From Setomelanomma holmii (Eukaryota > Ascomycota > Dothideomycetes > Pleosporales > Phaeosphaeriaceae), in assembly GCA_010015745.1 (NCBI GenBank), contig ML978215.1, positions 1 to 64,000 of the forward strand: a stretch of DNA of 64,000 bases. The letters are read 5' to 3'. Each line of letters begins with the position of its first letter. Within the stretch, counting starts at the first letter, position 1. Of the stretch, positions 44,761 through 55,824 are shown piece by piece. The notes beneath the pieces were generated by a model. That model saw only the letters and a list, made by a program, of their open reading frames with translations. It made no database searches and had not been told where the DNA came from. A program made the position numbers and the translations under genes.

Positions 44761-45075
44761 TCAGGAGAGCAGGGCGTAAGCACTTACGCTCGCGAGACCT
44801 GTACAGCAGACTACACGTGTAGTGTAGGGTGCGTTTGCAGCCGAGAGAAAGAGTGAGATACGAGTTGAGAGCATTTCCAATTGGCCAGCGAACGTCGTGG
44901 TGAAATCGAGGTCGATTGCGCAGTTAGTCACATGCGTAAGCATCCCTATTGGCATTGCACACTCTATCTCGTCGGATTGAGGAAAATTCAGGTCCAGCGA
45001 TCCGGGAAGAGCTCCGTTGCCCGCGGCGAGCGTGGCCAATGTGATCAGAAGGAGAGCGAACACGTAGAGTGTCAT
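44761..45075 (-). CDS. Small secreted protein, 104 aa
   Basis: A single-exon frame with a clear signal peptide (MTLYVFALLLITLATLAAG). The mature part of about 85 residues has four cysteines (ECAM, NCAI and a CC pair), the usual makeup of a small secreted protein. The frame is open upstream to 45192, but Met at 45075 starts the signal peptide. It lies 71 bp upstream of the start of the larger secreted-protein gene, on the same strand, so it could also be a misread 5' part of that locus. No known family. Confidence 0.5.
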   Translation of the reverse strand: MTLYVFALLLITLATLAAGNGALPGSLDLNFPQSDEIECAMPIGMLTHVTNCAIDLDFTTTFAGQLEMLSTRISLFLSAANAPYTTRVVCCTGLASVSAYALLS

Positions 45076-46347
45076 AGTGTCGAGTAATGTGACCGTCGAA
45101 GGAGGTAAATCAAAAGACTGGCAAGTACTCGTTGAAGGGAAAGTGCTCAGAAAATTTGACGTCAAGGAATAGAGACCTTGATTCCTTACCATATGCTATC
45201 TGGCGATGCAAACGGCCCTTAACAAGATTGTGCCGCAGTTAGAGCCATGCGAAGAAGTCTTTCACAGGTATCTTGATGACTTGCATAGCGAAGAGTAACA
45301 TAATGGTACCACGAGCGCCTTGCAATCAATGCAATCAGTTTCTTACCTAATGCCTGGCAATATCCACTTAGGCATCCAGAGTGGCCATATCCATGCGTAT
45401 TGAGGCAAGGTTGTGAGGATCCGGGTAGATCTTGACGGAGCAGCCTGAAAGCCTCCTTCGTCACCTTGGTGCTTGGCAAGACTCGTTGAGACTGCTATGC
45501 ACTCCAAGCTGAGGGATGCCTTCCCGAAATTGACATTACAATGGATAGGGAATTACAAGTACGGACAGCACCATTCGTCCGTCGAGCCTGCTTTATTTCA
45601 GAGGAAATCGTTAGTTGCGTACACTGGTGCCGGGCACTTTGACCTTGTCCTGTGCGTGTTGGGGCAGACCTCTCTGCAAGATACTGCTAAGCGATAACAG
45701 GCCAATTTGGAAGTAGTGTCTTAACTGCTCAAATTTGACCAATTCTCGGTCGGTTTTCAAGCGCTGGCGATGAGATTCGAACTTGCGCTGAGTATGAAGA
45801 TCCGCCTCAGCGGCGCGTCATGAGCGCACAGGTGGTACGCCCTCAACATGTCGAAGCCGGTCCAGTGGAAGGGGCTTTCGAACTCCGAAGCACGTCTCGA
45901 GCCCTATGAGCCATATTCGGGATGAAAGATGTTTTCAGCTGGAGAGGGGGATGATGAACGTCGAGGGCTTGGAGATGGACCAAAGACGACGCGTTGCGGA
46001 GATAATTCCACGTCCGGTGGCTTGAAAATGTGCGCGCTTTCATTGGCCACAAACAGCATCGAATAACAGATTCCAAAGTCAAGATCAGCTCATACTCGAC
46101 GCAGTCCTTTAGCACGCATAATCGCCTAGATCCATCTCTGTATAACGCGGGAGTATCCGCGCATACCCGTGGCGTGAAGAGCCTCCGCACGCGCGTGTAT
46201 GGCGGCAACAATGACAACAGGGCGCAAGCGCTACCTTATCTCAACATTGCATTAGAAGGCTCGAATAAGACACTAACTTTGTGAAGTATACTCTCTACTC
46301 TTTTATATCTTGCTTACGCAGTGTACCACGGCCAGCAAACCATCGAC
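45076..46347. other. Intergenic, divergent promoters
   Basis: No supported gene. A B-box-like GTTCGAATC occurs on the minus strand near 45775, but no tRNA cloverleaf can be drawn around it. Confidence 0.45.
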
Positions 46348-47127
46348 ATGTACCTGCGCACCGTTCACGCCGAGAACTCAATTCCAGTGTTGCGGCAGCT
46401 CATTCTAAACCACCCACTTGGAGTCCTTACAACCGCCATCCCGCATGCATCGAAACGCTATCCAACGATACTCTCGAGTCACATTCCCTGGGTCCTCGAT
46501 GTCAAAGATGCGACAAGCGAGACAGAACTAGGGATCCTCCGCGGCCATCTCGCACGCCCAAACGCGCAAACCAAGTCCATGATCGAGCATCTCGAATCAA
46601 AAGGCTTATCAAATGGATCCGTCCTCGAGGAAGAAGTGTTGGTACTCTTCACAGCTCCAGCGCATCATTATGTCACCCCAAAGTTCTACACGGAGACGAA
46701 GCCGCAGACAGGCAAGGTAGTGCCGACGTGGAATTATGCTGCAGCGCAGGTATACGGCAAAGCAAGGATATGGTTCGACTCAAAAGCTCCAGAGACAGGC
46801 GCATTTCTGTCGAAGCAGATTCGTGACTTGTCGCAATACGCCGAGACATCGATTATGCGGTATGATGGCCAGGAGGATAGACCAAAAGCGTGGCAAGTCG
46901 ATGATGCGCCAGAAAAGTATGTTGAACTGTTGCAAAAGGGTATCATTGGAATTGAGATCGAGATTGAGAGACTGGAGGGCAAATTCAAGATGAGCCAGGA
47001 GCTAGGGGCTGGCGATCGCGAAGGCGTTGTGCACGGATTTGAGGTTCTCGAATCGGACGTTGGTGAAGGAATCGCCCAAATTGTTCGAAGGAGAGGAGAG
47101 CTGAAGGATGCTGCTGCGAACAAGTAA
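46348..47127 (+). CDS. PaiB-like FMN-binding protein
   Basis: A single-exon gene of 259 aa of the FMN_bind_2 (PaiB, PF04299) family, flavin-binding split-barrel proteins known in bacteria as negative regulators and common in fungi without a fixed role. Family marks are the N-terminus MYLRTVHAENSIPVLRQLILNHPLGVLTT, RGHLARPNAQ, VLVLFTAPAHHYVTPKFY, PTWNYAAAQVYGKARI and the C-terminal GIIGIEIEIERLEGKFKMSQ. The open frame begins earlier with non-ATG codons; Met at 46348 matches the usual family start. It ends 52 bp before the 3' end of the convergent next gene. Confidence 0.9.
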   Translation: MYLRTVHAENSIPVLRQLILNHPLGVLTTAIPHASKRYPTILSSHIPWVLDVKDATSETELGILRGHLARPNAQTKSMIEHLESKGLSNGSVLEEEVLVLFTAPAHHYVTPKFYTETKPQTGKVVPTWNYAAAQVYGKARIWFDSKAPETGAFLSKQIRDLSQYAETSIMRYDGQEDRPKAWQVDDAPEKYVELLQKGIIGIEIEIERLEGKFKMSQELGAGDREGVVHGFEVLESDVGEGIAQIVRRRGELKDAAANK

Positions 47128-47179
47128 CCACAATACCACACTCAACAATCTGTCCACACCCCGACCACCATGTCACGTC

Positions 47180-48049
47180 CTAATTGGCGAATATGGTCTT
47201 CTTCCTTTTGAAAGTCGCGTGCTTGTAGTGAGTGGATCTTTGCTCTCCAACGGGACTTGTCATTTTTCGCCATTTCCCCTGGTCTCGTTTCGCCATCGGG
47301 CAGATGGGATAGCCGTCGTGATGTCTTTCCGTACAGTACCAACACTTCGGCGGTCTGACCCTCTTTCCTGGCTTGCTTTTCCTCACCTTGATGACAAAGT
47401 CCTTCTTGCGGGCCCGTACCGGAGCTCTGAGTTGCAGAGCGGCGAGCGCGTTCAGCCCGCTCACGGCAGCAGGGTTACTGGTATCCTGCATTTGGTATTC
47501 TTGCTGCTTGCCAAGCCATTTGTCGAGATCCGCTCGCCATCTCCTGCCCACGGATTTCATGTCCTCGTACAGAACTCTGGACACTCGGCTGAGTCCTGAG
47601 ATTCTACGATTTAGTATGGTGAAGAGCTCCTTCTCTTGGCCTTGTCGCTGTGACATGTCATGTCTGTTGTTCGAAGTGGGTTGGTCCTTGTCGACCCATA
47701 GAATTCGCCTCATCCTCGTTTCACGGCTACCTCTCCCATTTCTGAACACCTCCACGTCATATAACAGGTCTTCCTTGGTATAGCTTTGGTGTATGATCTT
47801 CTGTCGCAGCTCTATTGGCAGTCCCAGCAAACTGGCCCGAAAGTGTATACGGCTCTCGTAGCCAAGTGACACTTCGGCGAGCCATGGAAATATCCAGAGC
47901 CGTGGTGCACTCTCTTTCGCAAGTTTCTTTCGAGTTGAGCGCTTCAACTTACGTAAGTCGTGATGTGTCCCGATATGCAGCTGGGTGTTGACGAGATCTC
48001 GACGTCTCTTTCGAGCATTTCGCATGCGCAGATTATCTTGGCGAGCCAT
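47180..48049 (-). CDS. Basic F-box-like protein with zinc-knuckle-like motif
   Basis: A single-exon frame of 289 aa, very basic. Residues 1-50 are Arg/Lys-rich. A short F-box-like start, LLGLPIELRQKIIHQSYT, lies at about 74-91, as in fungal proteins where it begins an F-box/2EXR-type domain. Near residue 240, CWYCTERHHDGYPIC has the spacing of an incomplete CCHC knuckle, followed by PMAKRDQGKW. No closer family is recognised and the function is unknown. The gene is convergent with the PaiB-like gene. Confidence 0.55.
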   Translation of the reverse strand: MARQDNLRMRNARKRRRDLVNTQLHIGTHHDLRKLKRSTRKKLAKESAPRLWIFPWLAEVSLGYESRIHFRASLLGLPIELRQKIIHQSYTKEDLLYDVEVFRNGRGSRETRMRRILWVDKDQPTSNNRHDMSQRQGQEKELFTILNRRISGLSRVSRVLYEDMKSVGRRWRADLDKWLGKQQEYQMQDTSNPAAVSGLNALAALQLRAPVRARKKDFVIKVRKSKPGKRVRPPKCWYCTERHHDGYPICPMAKRDQGKWRKMTSPVGEQRSTHYKHATFKRKKTIFAN

Positions 48050-49298
48050 GATCAGACTGGCTGTTGGAGAGAGGCAAATATTCTGGGGCGTTAGTGTCGA
48101 GTGGCAGGTCTAAGACAATTTCAGTATGTAAAGTGTTACTTTGTTGTTGGTATTGAACCCTGAAAGTGGTCCAGGCGCACAGACCGCGCACTACATAGAC
48201 GTCGATCTCCCGCACTAGGTCATTCGTCAGGACCACTTGCCGTTCCTGGTTATTTTCATCTATCATAACTCTACATGACCAGGCGACCAAGAACGCTCCG
48301 CAGGCACATCTGACGCTATTATCCTCGCCACATTTCTGCCCATCCGGCAACTCATCTCCATCGATGATATTGCGTCTTCAGCCATGCCGAGGTGCAAAAG
48401 TCCGCTTGCGATCTCTATGCTACCAGGCAAATCTTATCCCCCCGTAAAGCGCGGAGTAGTCTGCAGCCACTCCTGCCGATACATCCATCCAAGACCTAGC
48501 TGGGAGTATGCACGGCCTGCGGTCCACGACTCGCCCATCATCGTCGCAATCTCCTCGTCGTCGATACGATGACTACAAGAGATACGATGGAGGTTCTCAA
48601 CTCTGAGCGATCATTCCCGCACTTATCTTCGTCTGGCACTAGCTCTGGTGCATTCAACTTGCGAGAGAATAAGAGTACGTTTAACGCTTGATCGCGAATA
48701 CTCCAGGACTTTCGGAAGTGTCGGGACGGCGTCAGGCGGGGAAGACTCGAAGGAAATGCTTGTGCCGAACAAGCTCAACACGGACATACATGAGCTCGGT
48801 GCTACGGTACGGAAAGCGATTTTGCATCCTTCAGATCCGAGCCCCTCAGCCTTCCTTACCCATACGAAGTACATGCGCACTGTTCACAGCGGGCTCTTCA
48901 GACCTCCATACCTGAGTGATTGAGTCGCAAGCCAGCGCTATGCATCAGATTTGACTTTAACTCGAGGTTGCGGTCCCGACAGAACCCTCTGGCGACGTGC
49001 AGCTTCTCACGCATGTCGTGATCACAACAAACCTGCACGAGGGGATTGTCTATTTCTCAGTCGTACTCGCCGATCACCGCAAAGAGCATGGTATTCGGTT
49101 GGCTTTGCATAGAATGTGAGGAAGATTCGTTGCCTGTCCATAATTCCGTCAAGGTGCTGCGTTCGATGATTTTCCTTTGCAAAGCGGAGGCCCATCGCAA
49201 GTGAGCTGATCAGCTCGAGCGCCAATCCAGGTTACTAATAGAATTCGAGGTGTTCCAGGTCACTGAAACTTTCTACCAATTTGTTCACTCTACTCACC
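48050..49298. other. Intergenic
   Basis: Several frames of 60-105 codons overlap here (for example 48033-48350 minus and 48648-48923 plus), none with a recognisable motif or splice support. Confidence 0.4.
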
Positions 49299-51492
49299 AT
49301 GGCCGAAGTTTCTGATGAGCCTACACACAATTTCACAGAACCTACTGCCATTGTTCATATAATCCAAAGAGGAGAGGTAACACGCAGGGAAGAATTCCGT
49401 TTTCAAGATGAGAAGCACGGCTTTCCGCACTTTAGTACTGAGCGCGAGCTGCCGAGTTCGAAACGCGAGCTACCTCACTGGTCTATGGGATTTCGATGGA
49501 TCCATGCACCAAAGAACAACTTGTCGTGGGTAGATGTACACCATCGAGGGATAGATCATGCGCGAGTCGACATATTGCTAATTTAGAGGAAGCTCTGTTT
49601 TACCAAATGTAGTCCTACATACGACATGGATCCACGGATCACAAACATGAGAATACGGCTTTTCTTTTCCGAACAAATTGATACACCAATGCCAAACATT
49701 TGGGAGCTTCCTGTGTGAAAGGACGTGGTTCTCCGCCAACATCATCTCCACAGGATCCTCCGACGGAATCGACAAGACCGGCTGGAACAGCCCTTTCACC
49801 TGTTGTGGGACCAAGCTCCTCCGGGGATGATCTGATGCAGATCGGGCGCGACATCACCTTGGATGGTCGCTGTTTATCTCCGCTCACAGTATATGTAAGC
49901 TTTAGTTCGGCCTCACCGTTCTGCATGAAAAGGGTAACATTGCATAGATGCCCTACTAGCGCTAGATGAAGTTTGGCAAGTTTGGTGAGCTACGTGTGCA
50001 AAACAGCCGATCGGAGAAGACAGATACGGAAAAAGTCAAGGCGGTAGAGGCAGACAAAGGAATTCAAGATCGACGAAACAGTGTCGCGTGAAACGGAGTT
50101 GGACAGAATAAAAGTCGACAAGACGAAGTCGGAGATAACGAAGGATTCTGCGAAGGTACTATCTGATTGGGGCGGTGATCAGCCTAGAAGAACGCTGGAC
50201 CAATTCTATCATCCAGCAGTCGATGAAACCAGCGAAGGAGATGCGGACCAGACTATCTCAAAATAGAGCGGGCTAAAACCACCAAGGACGGCAGAGTAAG
50301 TGCTGCCAAAGACAGTCTAATGTTAATAGTTGATCGATTGTGGTGCTGGGTTATTGATGAGAGTATGTAGACTAGGAACTTCCTCCACCGTCGTTGATTT
50401 CCAAGTTAGGGACGATCATATCCTGCTTCCCATGAACCGATGAGACACTACCAAACCATCAAGAGTTATATGCAAGCGTACTACGACGCGTCAAAAGATG
50501 TGATACCGTGTGGGACCTGCAGGCACTTCTCGTGAAGCAGGCTACAGGTTACCTGTTCAGTCAGCAGAATCGTTATTTCCGAGGCATTGTCGAGATATAT
50601 CATTGGGTGACCAGTAAGAAGATGGGCTCCTTTTGCGACCGAACCACCAAGATCACATGCAATGTGCTAATCGGAGCCATCCTTAGGCTGCGAAATAGAT
50701 ACGATTTTTCCAAGCTTTCCATCAAGGATATGCGAGTCGGTATCTTCAGCAACAAGATTTTCGACGATCGGGGCGACATGAAAATAGTCCTTAAGGTTGC
50801 GGACATTATCGATGCTATCAGGGTCATGATATACCGGGGCTGGCGAAAAGACACATCATTGCAGCGGATGAAAGACTGTCTCTTGTGCGGAAACAGATAG
50901 GCGCTATCAACGTAGATGCCCATGACGCATATAGGATGGTTCGTCCACTGCTGCATTTTGCGGCTACGCTCTACAGTATTTGCTAATAGGCACTCGATCT
51001 ACTTGATCTCAAACCCAAGTTCGATAGCTTGGCGGAAGCTCGAGCGACCACGAAGCATGGGCAAGCGGTGATGTTGTTTACCATTGTTACCATCATCTTC
51101 GTGCGCGATCGTCCCCAATATGTTGAAACAATGCACAGGTCTAATCATGAGTCGCAAGCTTCCCCTCTCCTTCTTCACCTCGTATTTCGGCCAAAACGTC
51201 TCGGAAATTGCCGGCGATGCCAACAATCCTACCTCGTGGCAAGCGGGGCGCACAGCGAGTAAGTCGTCCTCATGACACGCGGCAACAGTAACTCAAGAAT
51301 ATCCCAGCTCCTATCAGCGCTGTCGTCATTGTCTTAGCATTGCTTATTGCCTACTACATTACTATGCCCGACAGCGTGTCATGGTTCTGGCAAAGACCTG
51401 TCCGCTATGCGCAACGAAAGATTCGGGAACATGCAGACAAGCGGCGTACTGAGAAGGAACGGATTCTGAGAGAGGCCGGTGAGCACGCTTGA
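49299..51492 (+). pseudogene. Decayed CorA-like Mg2+ transporter family gene
   Basis: Pieces of the fungal CorA-like (PF01544) family appear in order: GFRWIHAPKNNLSWV near 49500; RTLDQFYHPAVDETSEGDADQTISK ending at 50263; SAAKDSLMLIVDRLWCWVIDE near 50300-50363; VWDLQALLVKQATGYLFSQQN near 50510-50575; AVMLFTIVTIIF at 51070; and, after a GTGCGC...CGCAAG intron, LPLSFFTSYFGQNVSE, which corresponds to the membrane-helix signature with GQN in place of GMN. A final intron (51259-51307) leads to a last helix and a charged tail ending at 51492. The reading frame is broken: TAG at 50264-50266 stands where the family usually has Trp, and the next block is in another frame. The stretch near 49600-49720 also has stops. 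A TGG-to-TAG change is RIP-compatible. Confidence 0.7.
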
Positions 51493-51944
51493 TCGTCTCG
51501 GGCTTGGGGAAGGCGAAATGTAGGGGTCGACTCCTTTCGTGTCCGCGATCTACACTTCAGTGTTGGATATGTTGAATTGGATTATTTGCTTTGTCGGACA
51601 GTTGCATTCCCATGGAACAGTAAAAATGCACAACGTGACGGCAGAATGTTGATGCGATAGAGGTGTACAGACTTCATTGCCATAACGTAGTGGTTACAGT
51701 ACCGGGATCAACGTGAGCCCGTTGGCTTGGCACCTCTACAGTAGCGCACGGTAATGAGTTTTACAATCATGATTACAAAAAAAGATCTTTAATTAAGCGT
51801 ACCGTTATCTGGCTGTACCACTTCTCTCTACCCATGAAGCATGACTGGTGATTACCATCATCCATCATCAAAGCGCACGGAAACCGAATGGAAGGGCAGC
51901 TGGATGTTTATCGAGAACTTGATTGGATAGTGTGGAATTTCAGG
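51493..51944. other. Intergenic
   Basis: 3' flanks of the CorA-like remnant and the DUF3632 gene. AT-richer; nothing recognised. Confidence 0.5.
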
Positions 51945-52735
51945 TCAAGTTCTCTCAACTCGTTCAATCTCAACCAAGGCTTTGTCGACCATGCTCCTCG
52001 TTCCTTGATCTGAGAAGCTTGATCTCAGTTTTTCCAGACGATGCTTCCATTGCTGCCAATTTGTCAATGTGAAGTCCTGTTCGTCCGGAACTTTACTCCA
52101 TATCTTCTCCGCATCGTAAATGTACCAAGTGCAAGCTAAGCGTACTCGCAATTCATGGTTGGCGGTGGGAGCTTCACGGAGAGCACATATGATGAAGGTG
52201 AGAGCCCAAGTGTGCGTGAAAGCCAGGTCAGGATCTCGTGTACTCGCATCAAGCTGTGCAAAGAATGCCATAGTGTTTTCCCACTTCTTGGCTTGTTGTG
52301 GAGTATGGTTTGGTGCTTTTGGTGTCAGTGTAGTGCGCCTTATGGCAGTCGATAATACGGACCTGGTATTGAATGCATCTCATCCGCGATAGTGTACCCA
52401 AAAGTTGGCAAACCCGTCCATATGATCCGACCTTCATGCTCCAAAGGTTTACCAGTTGAAGGATTTGTCACCGTTTTGCTCCGTAATTCATGAAAGAAAG
52501 CCACCAGCTTGGATTGTTGGTCTGGTGTCGAGCGCGCAGCCGCTGTTATTAGGCCACGAGCGGTGAAATAGCAGTGGTCGCCGAGTTGCCTGCTGTATTT
52601 CTTTGGTGCCAGAGTGAGCTCTACAATTTGCTGAGCGGCTTGTTTCGGCGTCATGTTCTCATGGTCGACGAGTGAGTCTAGTACACGGAACTCATCCTTG
52701 CCTTCTTCTCCGGTATAGACATGTTCGTCGGACAT
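51945..52735 (-). CDS. DUF3632 family protein
   Basis: Two exons (52363-52735 and 51945-52291) sum to 720 nt, 239 aa. The layout follows DUF3632, a family restricted to filamentous ascomycetes with no known biochemical role: an N-terminal helix with VLDSLVDHENMTPKQAAQQIV, a middle block ending WTGLPTFGYTIADEMHSIP, the KKWENTMAFFAQLDAST segment, ALREAP, a Trp-rich CTWYIYDAEKIW, and the terminal WQQWKHRLEKL plus a helix (ALVEIERVE). The acceptor at 52292-52293 is chosen because two other AGs break the frame. The frame is open upstream to 52975 but has no family resemblance there, so Met at 52735 is preferred. Confidence 0.85.
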
Positions 52736-53944
52736 CTTCTTGGCCAGTATTTGCGGGGCCTTGGTCGGACTATAATGTAGAGAGGTATTGCAAATGACAC
52801 GAGGCCTCAGGCGGTGGGGTGGAAATGGTCGCAAGAAGAAGGAGGAATAGGAACTTCTTTGTTGGCTAGACGTTGCGTTTCCTTTTGAATTGTATAGATT
52901 TCGACCTGTGGCAATGATCTTCGCCTTGAGGTGATGTACCACTGCACCAGTCTCAAATATACGAGGACTTCGCAATTCCCTGTCAAGCAGACGTCACAAG
53001 GGCGGAGATGTGTTGGCTTGGCGGTAGCCTTGCGGAAATCGACGCATTGTGGGGCGACTCCGCGAGGAGGCGCAGCAGGTTCTTCTTGCGTGCAAGACAG
53101 TTGCCAAGCAAAGTGTAAAGAGCGGGAGCGGGATGCTACGTGAGCCGCTAAGCACTGTGCAGTCAAAATTGGGAAGGGGAGTCGGGGCGGGAAGGGATCG
53201 GACTTCCCGACGTTGGATGTCTTGGCAGGCACGGTGATGCTCGACCAATCAAATATTGTTTTCGTTACCCGAATCGCTGTGACATTACTCGCTCTTCGAC
53301 TAACCCTCTTCGACCCTGAGACCAATGCGTAACTGACCATATCGAATGGCGAGTTTTTGGTAAGTTTTCACTAGCAATGGACAATTTTGAATGTGATGGA
53401 CGAATCGTGCCTTACATGATATAACATGCACAGTGGCACAAGATGATGGACGATACCTAGATGTCATCGCTTGACATGATCGTGGACCACCCTTTTCGTC
53501 ATTCCGGTAAGGTTTTGACTACATCGACTGCCACGTTCTACAACAAATCGTCTTACTCCCGAGCATTGGCCGATCATACCAAGGGCGGAACTCAGCATCA
53601 TAGTGTATAATACATGGACCTTGGCAACAGTTCGTCCTGCTGACAGAGTTGAGAAGCTGTGAAGCACACAAGCTTCCCTAGCTTGAAGTCTCAATCATCC
53701 TGGAACACGAAGATCTGAAACCTTATGGGGATGCCTCTAACCATGTCGCCAATGTCCGTAGCTTCTTGGAACCCGTCACTGGCATGGCGATGAGGCTGTC
53801 CACTGCTCATTTCAAGTCTGCCACTGCAGAATGAAGACATATAAAGACTGCGGATAGAACGGCCTCTCCATCTCATCAATCAGCAGCAAATCCATCCACT
53901 CGCTCCACAGTCCACCAACCAAAGCCAATTCAGCAACCGCAAAG
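52736..53944. other. Intergenic, divergent promoters
   Basis: A 177-codon minus-strand frame (52807-53340) crosses this region but has no family resemblance and lies in promoter position. No gene called. Confidence 0.45.
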
Positions 53945-54541
53945 ATGCTCTTCGACCTCAAGTCTACCGTCCTTCTAGGACTCTTCGCAAGCACCTTTGC
54001 CCTCCCCACTCCCAATGCTGAAGCTGAAGTCAAGCACCTCGTCGCGCGCGCCAAGATTCCTGCGGAGGCTGACTGTGATGGCGTGAAGTTTTCCGTATGT
54101 TTCCTTCATCTCAGCATTTGTATTCTTTCATCTCCTGGTCCCATTGCAACTAATGAATGCGTCTCAATTTTGTCACTGATGAGTTTACAGGGCGACCTAA
54201 TCCGCCAAACCATCTCCAACTCCCGCACGCAGCGCAACTGGGGTGGGAAATCGTACCCCGACTATTTCGGCAACCGCGCTGGCGGCAACAAAGTCTTCAC
54301 CAACATACCCGACACGTCAAACCTGTACTCTCAACCTTTGACTGATCCCGCTTGGGTGGGTACCGCGGGTCCCGGTCGGTACCGCGTAGTGATGAATGAG
54401 GGGTATGGATTTGTGGGCGTCATGCAGCATTTGGCGGATCTGAGTAATAGCTTCAAGCTGTGTGTGAGCGTGCCCGTAGTCAACCCACCCGACGTCAACC
54501 CTCCGGATATCAACCCACCTAATCTGCCTGGGCGTGTCTAA
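53945..54541 (+). CDS. Secreted RNase T1/N1-like protein lacking catalytic residues
   Basis: Two exons (53945-54094, 54191-54541) sum to 501 nt, 166 aa. A signal peptide (1-19) and a short propeptide-like stretch ending VARAK precede a microbial-ribonuclease (RNase T1/N1) fold: CDGVKFSGDLI, KSYPDYF, LYSQPL, PGRYRVV, GFVGVMQH and NSFKLC line up with the family in order. By that alignment the Tyr of YPxxY, the Arg (115), the second His (130) and the Phe (138) are kept. The first catalytic His is Asp (74), and the catalytic Glu is Ser or Gln (97-98). So it is probably not an active guanyl RNase. Two cysteines (44, 141) can form the long-range disulfide. The C-terminal tail repeats V/INPPD. Such inactive RNase-like secreted proteins are known among fungal effectors; this role here is inference. 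Confidence 0.75.
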   Translation: MLFDLKSTVLLGLFASTFALPTPNAEAEVKHLVARAKIPAEADCDGVKFSVCFLHLSICILSSPGPIATNECVSILSLMSLQGDLIRQTISNSRTQRNWGGKSYPDYFGNRAGGNKVFTNIPDTSNLYSQPLTDPAWVGTAGPGRYRVVMNEGYGFVGVMQHLADLSNSFKLCVSVPVVNPPDVNPPDINPPNLPGRV

Positions 54542-55206
54542 GTGCGGTGGAGCCGGGCTGGAAAGGACGAGGAACGTCATTATTGGCAAAGGGGGTTGTT
54601 TAGAAAGTGACTGTACATGACTTGATCTGCGGTAGACGTGTATATAGATTGTCCTCAAATTCAGATGTTGACCTCTGTAGTGTGCATTGCGTCGATCATG
54701 GTTGTTGCCGTGTCCGGTGGACTTGGTTGTAAGGTATACATTGACCGGATTGGATAAATATACACACTAGACGAGCCATATCTTGACGTTCTCTCGTAAT
54801 ACATGCATATCATGTCTCCCATACTCCCACTAGCATGAAAGTCAGCTCCATTCCTACGTCTCCCAGCTCCGATCCCCTGCCCTATGATGCTTAATATGAA
54901 CGCCAAATGCTGGAGATGCAAGTAAAAGGTACAGGAAGAAGATGTGGCTGAGACGCGACCTAGATTGAGCCGACAACGCCACACCGCAATTGTGCATGAA
55001 ACAATAAAATTATAGAACAACAATGGCAAGCGGGTATCGAAGGGCAGCTGCAGCGAATGGCGGTTGTAGCAGCTCGTGGCAGAATGAAGAAGAGGCGAAG
55101 GCGGCTGATATAAGATCATCTGATAACGCGTTAGTGGGAAACTTTTCACATACAAGTCCAGTGGCTCCAGAGTTGCTGGTTCCCACGACTTGAGCATTGC
55201 AATTAC
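54542..55206. other. Intergenic
   Basis: Convergent 3' flanks. A GTGAGT donor follows the last sense codon of the next gene, so this region may hold a small final exon of that gene, which I cannot place. Confidence 0.4.
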
Positions 55207-55824
55207 TCACCGATACCCGCCTCGCCGGCTCCCTCTTCTCTCACGGTACTCATCATGCTCCTCGATGACCTCGACCACATCATCTCCCGGTACACGATGA
55301 TGTCGCTCTTCCACAATAATGCTTCTCGGCCTTGGCGGTGCTCTCCTCTCCTCCACAATGATCTGTGACCGTCCACTCGACCTCCTCGGACTCCTGCTAA
55401 CTTCCCGAACCTCCCTCCGACTATGCCCCGACCGATTCGCACCATGCGAATTGCGCCGCCTGCGCACAACGATCTCTTCCTGGCCGGCCATGGCAGTCGT
55501 GTTGCCAATGGCCGTGCCTCCGCCCTGGGTCAAGGAGTATAGCAGCCATACGATGAGCAGGAAGCCTACGACGCTGCCCAGTACGATGCCGGCGACGGTG
55601 CTGGGCGCGGGTCCATTGAGGTTATAGTAGGTGGGGATGATGCCTTGCTGGATGACCATCTGCTGTCGCTTGGCGATCGGCTGCTTGTGGGGCGCATCGA
55701 GGGCAATTGCGGAGTGGTCGACTGCAGGCTGTCGCGGCATCGGGCGGGAGTGGTCGACGTTCCTGGGCGCAAGGCTGTCTAGTTGCGCTGCGATGGCCTC
55801 GAAGGGATCTGGTACGGCGGGCAT
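55207..55824 (-). CDS. Single-pass membrane protein with Arg-rich tail
   Basis: A 205-aa frame of a fungal family I recognise by layout but not by name. It has an N-terminal soluble part, then IPTYYNLNGPAPSTVAGIVLGSVVGFLLIVWLLYSLT with one membrane helix (about residues 78-98), then a cytosolic tail rich in Arg and Ser with EVREVSRSPRR, two IIVEER motifs and VVEVIEEHDEYRERR. Type and partners are unknown. The stop overlaps a GTGAGT donor (YRGTGAGT context, CG|GTGAGT), so the true C-terminus could be a short further exon. Confidence 0.7.
   Translation of the reverse strand: MPAVPDPFEAIAAQLDSLAPRNVDHSRPMPRQPAVDHSAIALDAPHKQPIAKRQQMVIQQGIIPTYYNLNGPAPSTVAGIVLGSVVGFLLIVWLLYSLTQGGGTAIGNTTAMAGQEEIVVRRRRNSHGANRSGHSRREVREVSRSPRRSSGRSQIIVEERRAPPRPRSIIVEERHHRVPGDDVVEVIEEHDEYRERRGSRRGGYR

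Noticed and set aside
45765..45790. tRNA B-box-like GTTCGAATC on the minus strand
   Set aside because: The T stem does not pair and there is no A box upstream.
50297..50332. GTAAGT...AATAG as an intron in the CorA-like gene
   Set aside because: It would be only about 36 nt and would remove codons that match the family block before VDRLWCWV.
52807..53340. 177-codon minus-strand frame
   Set aside because: Random-looking composition, no motif, and it sits in the promoter of the DUF3632 gene.
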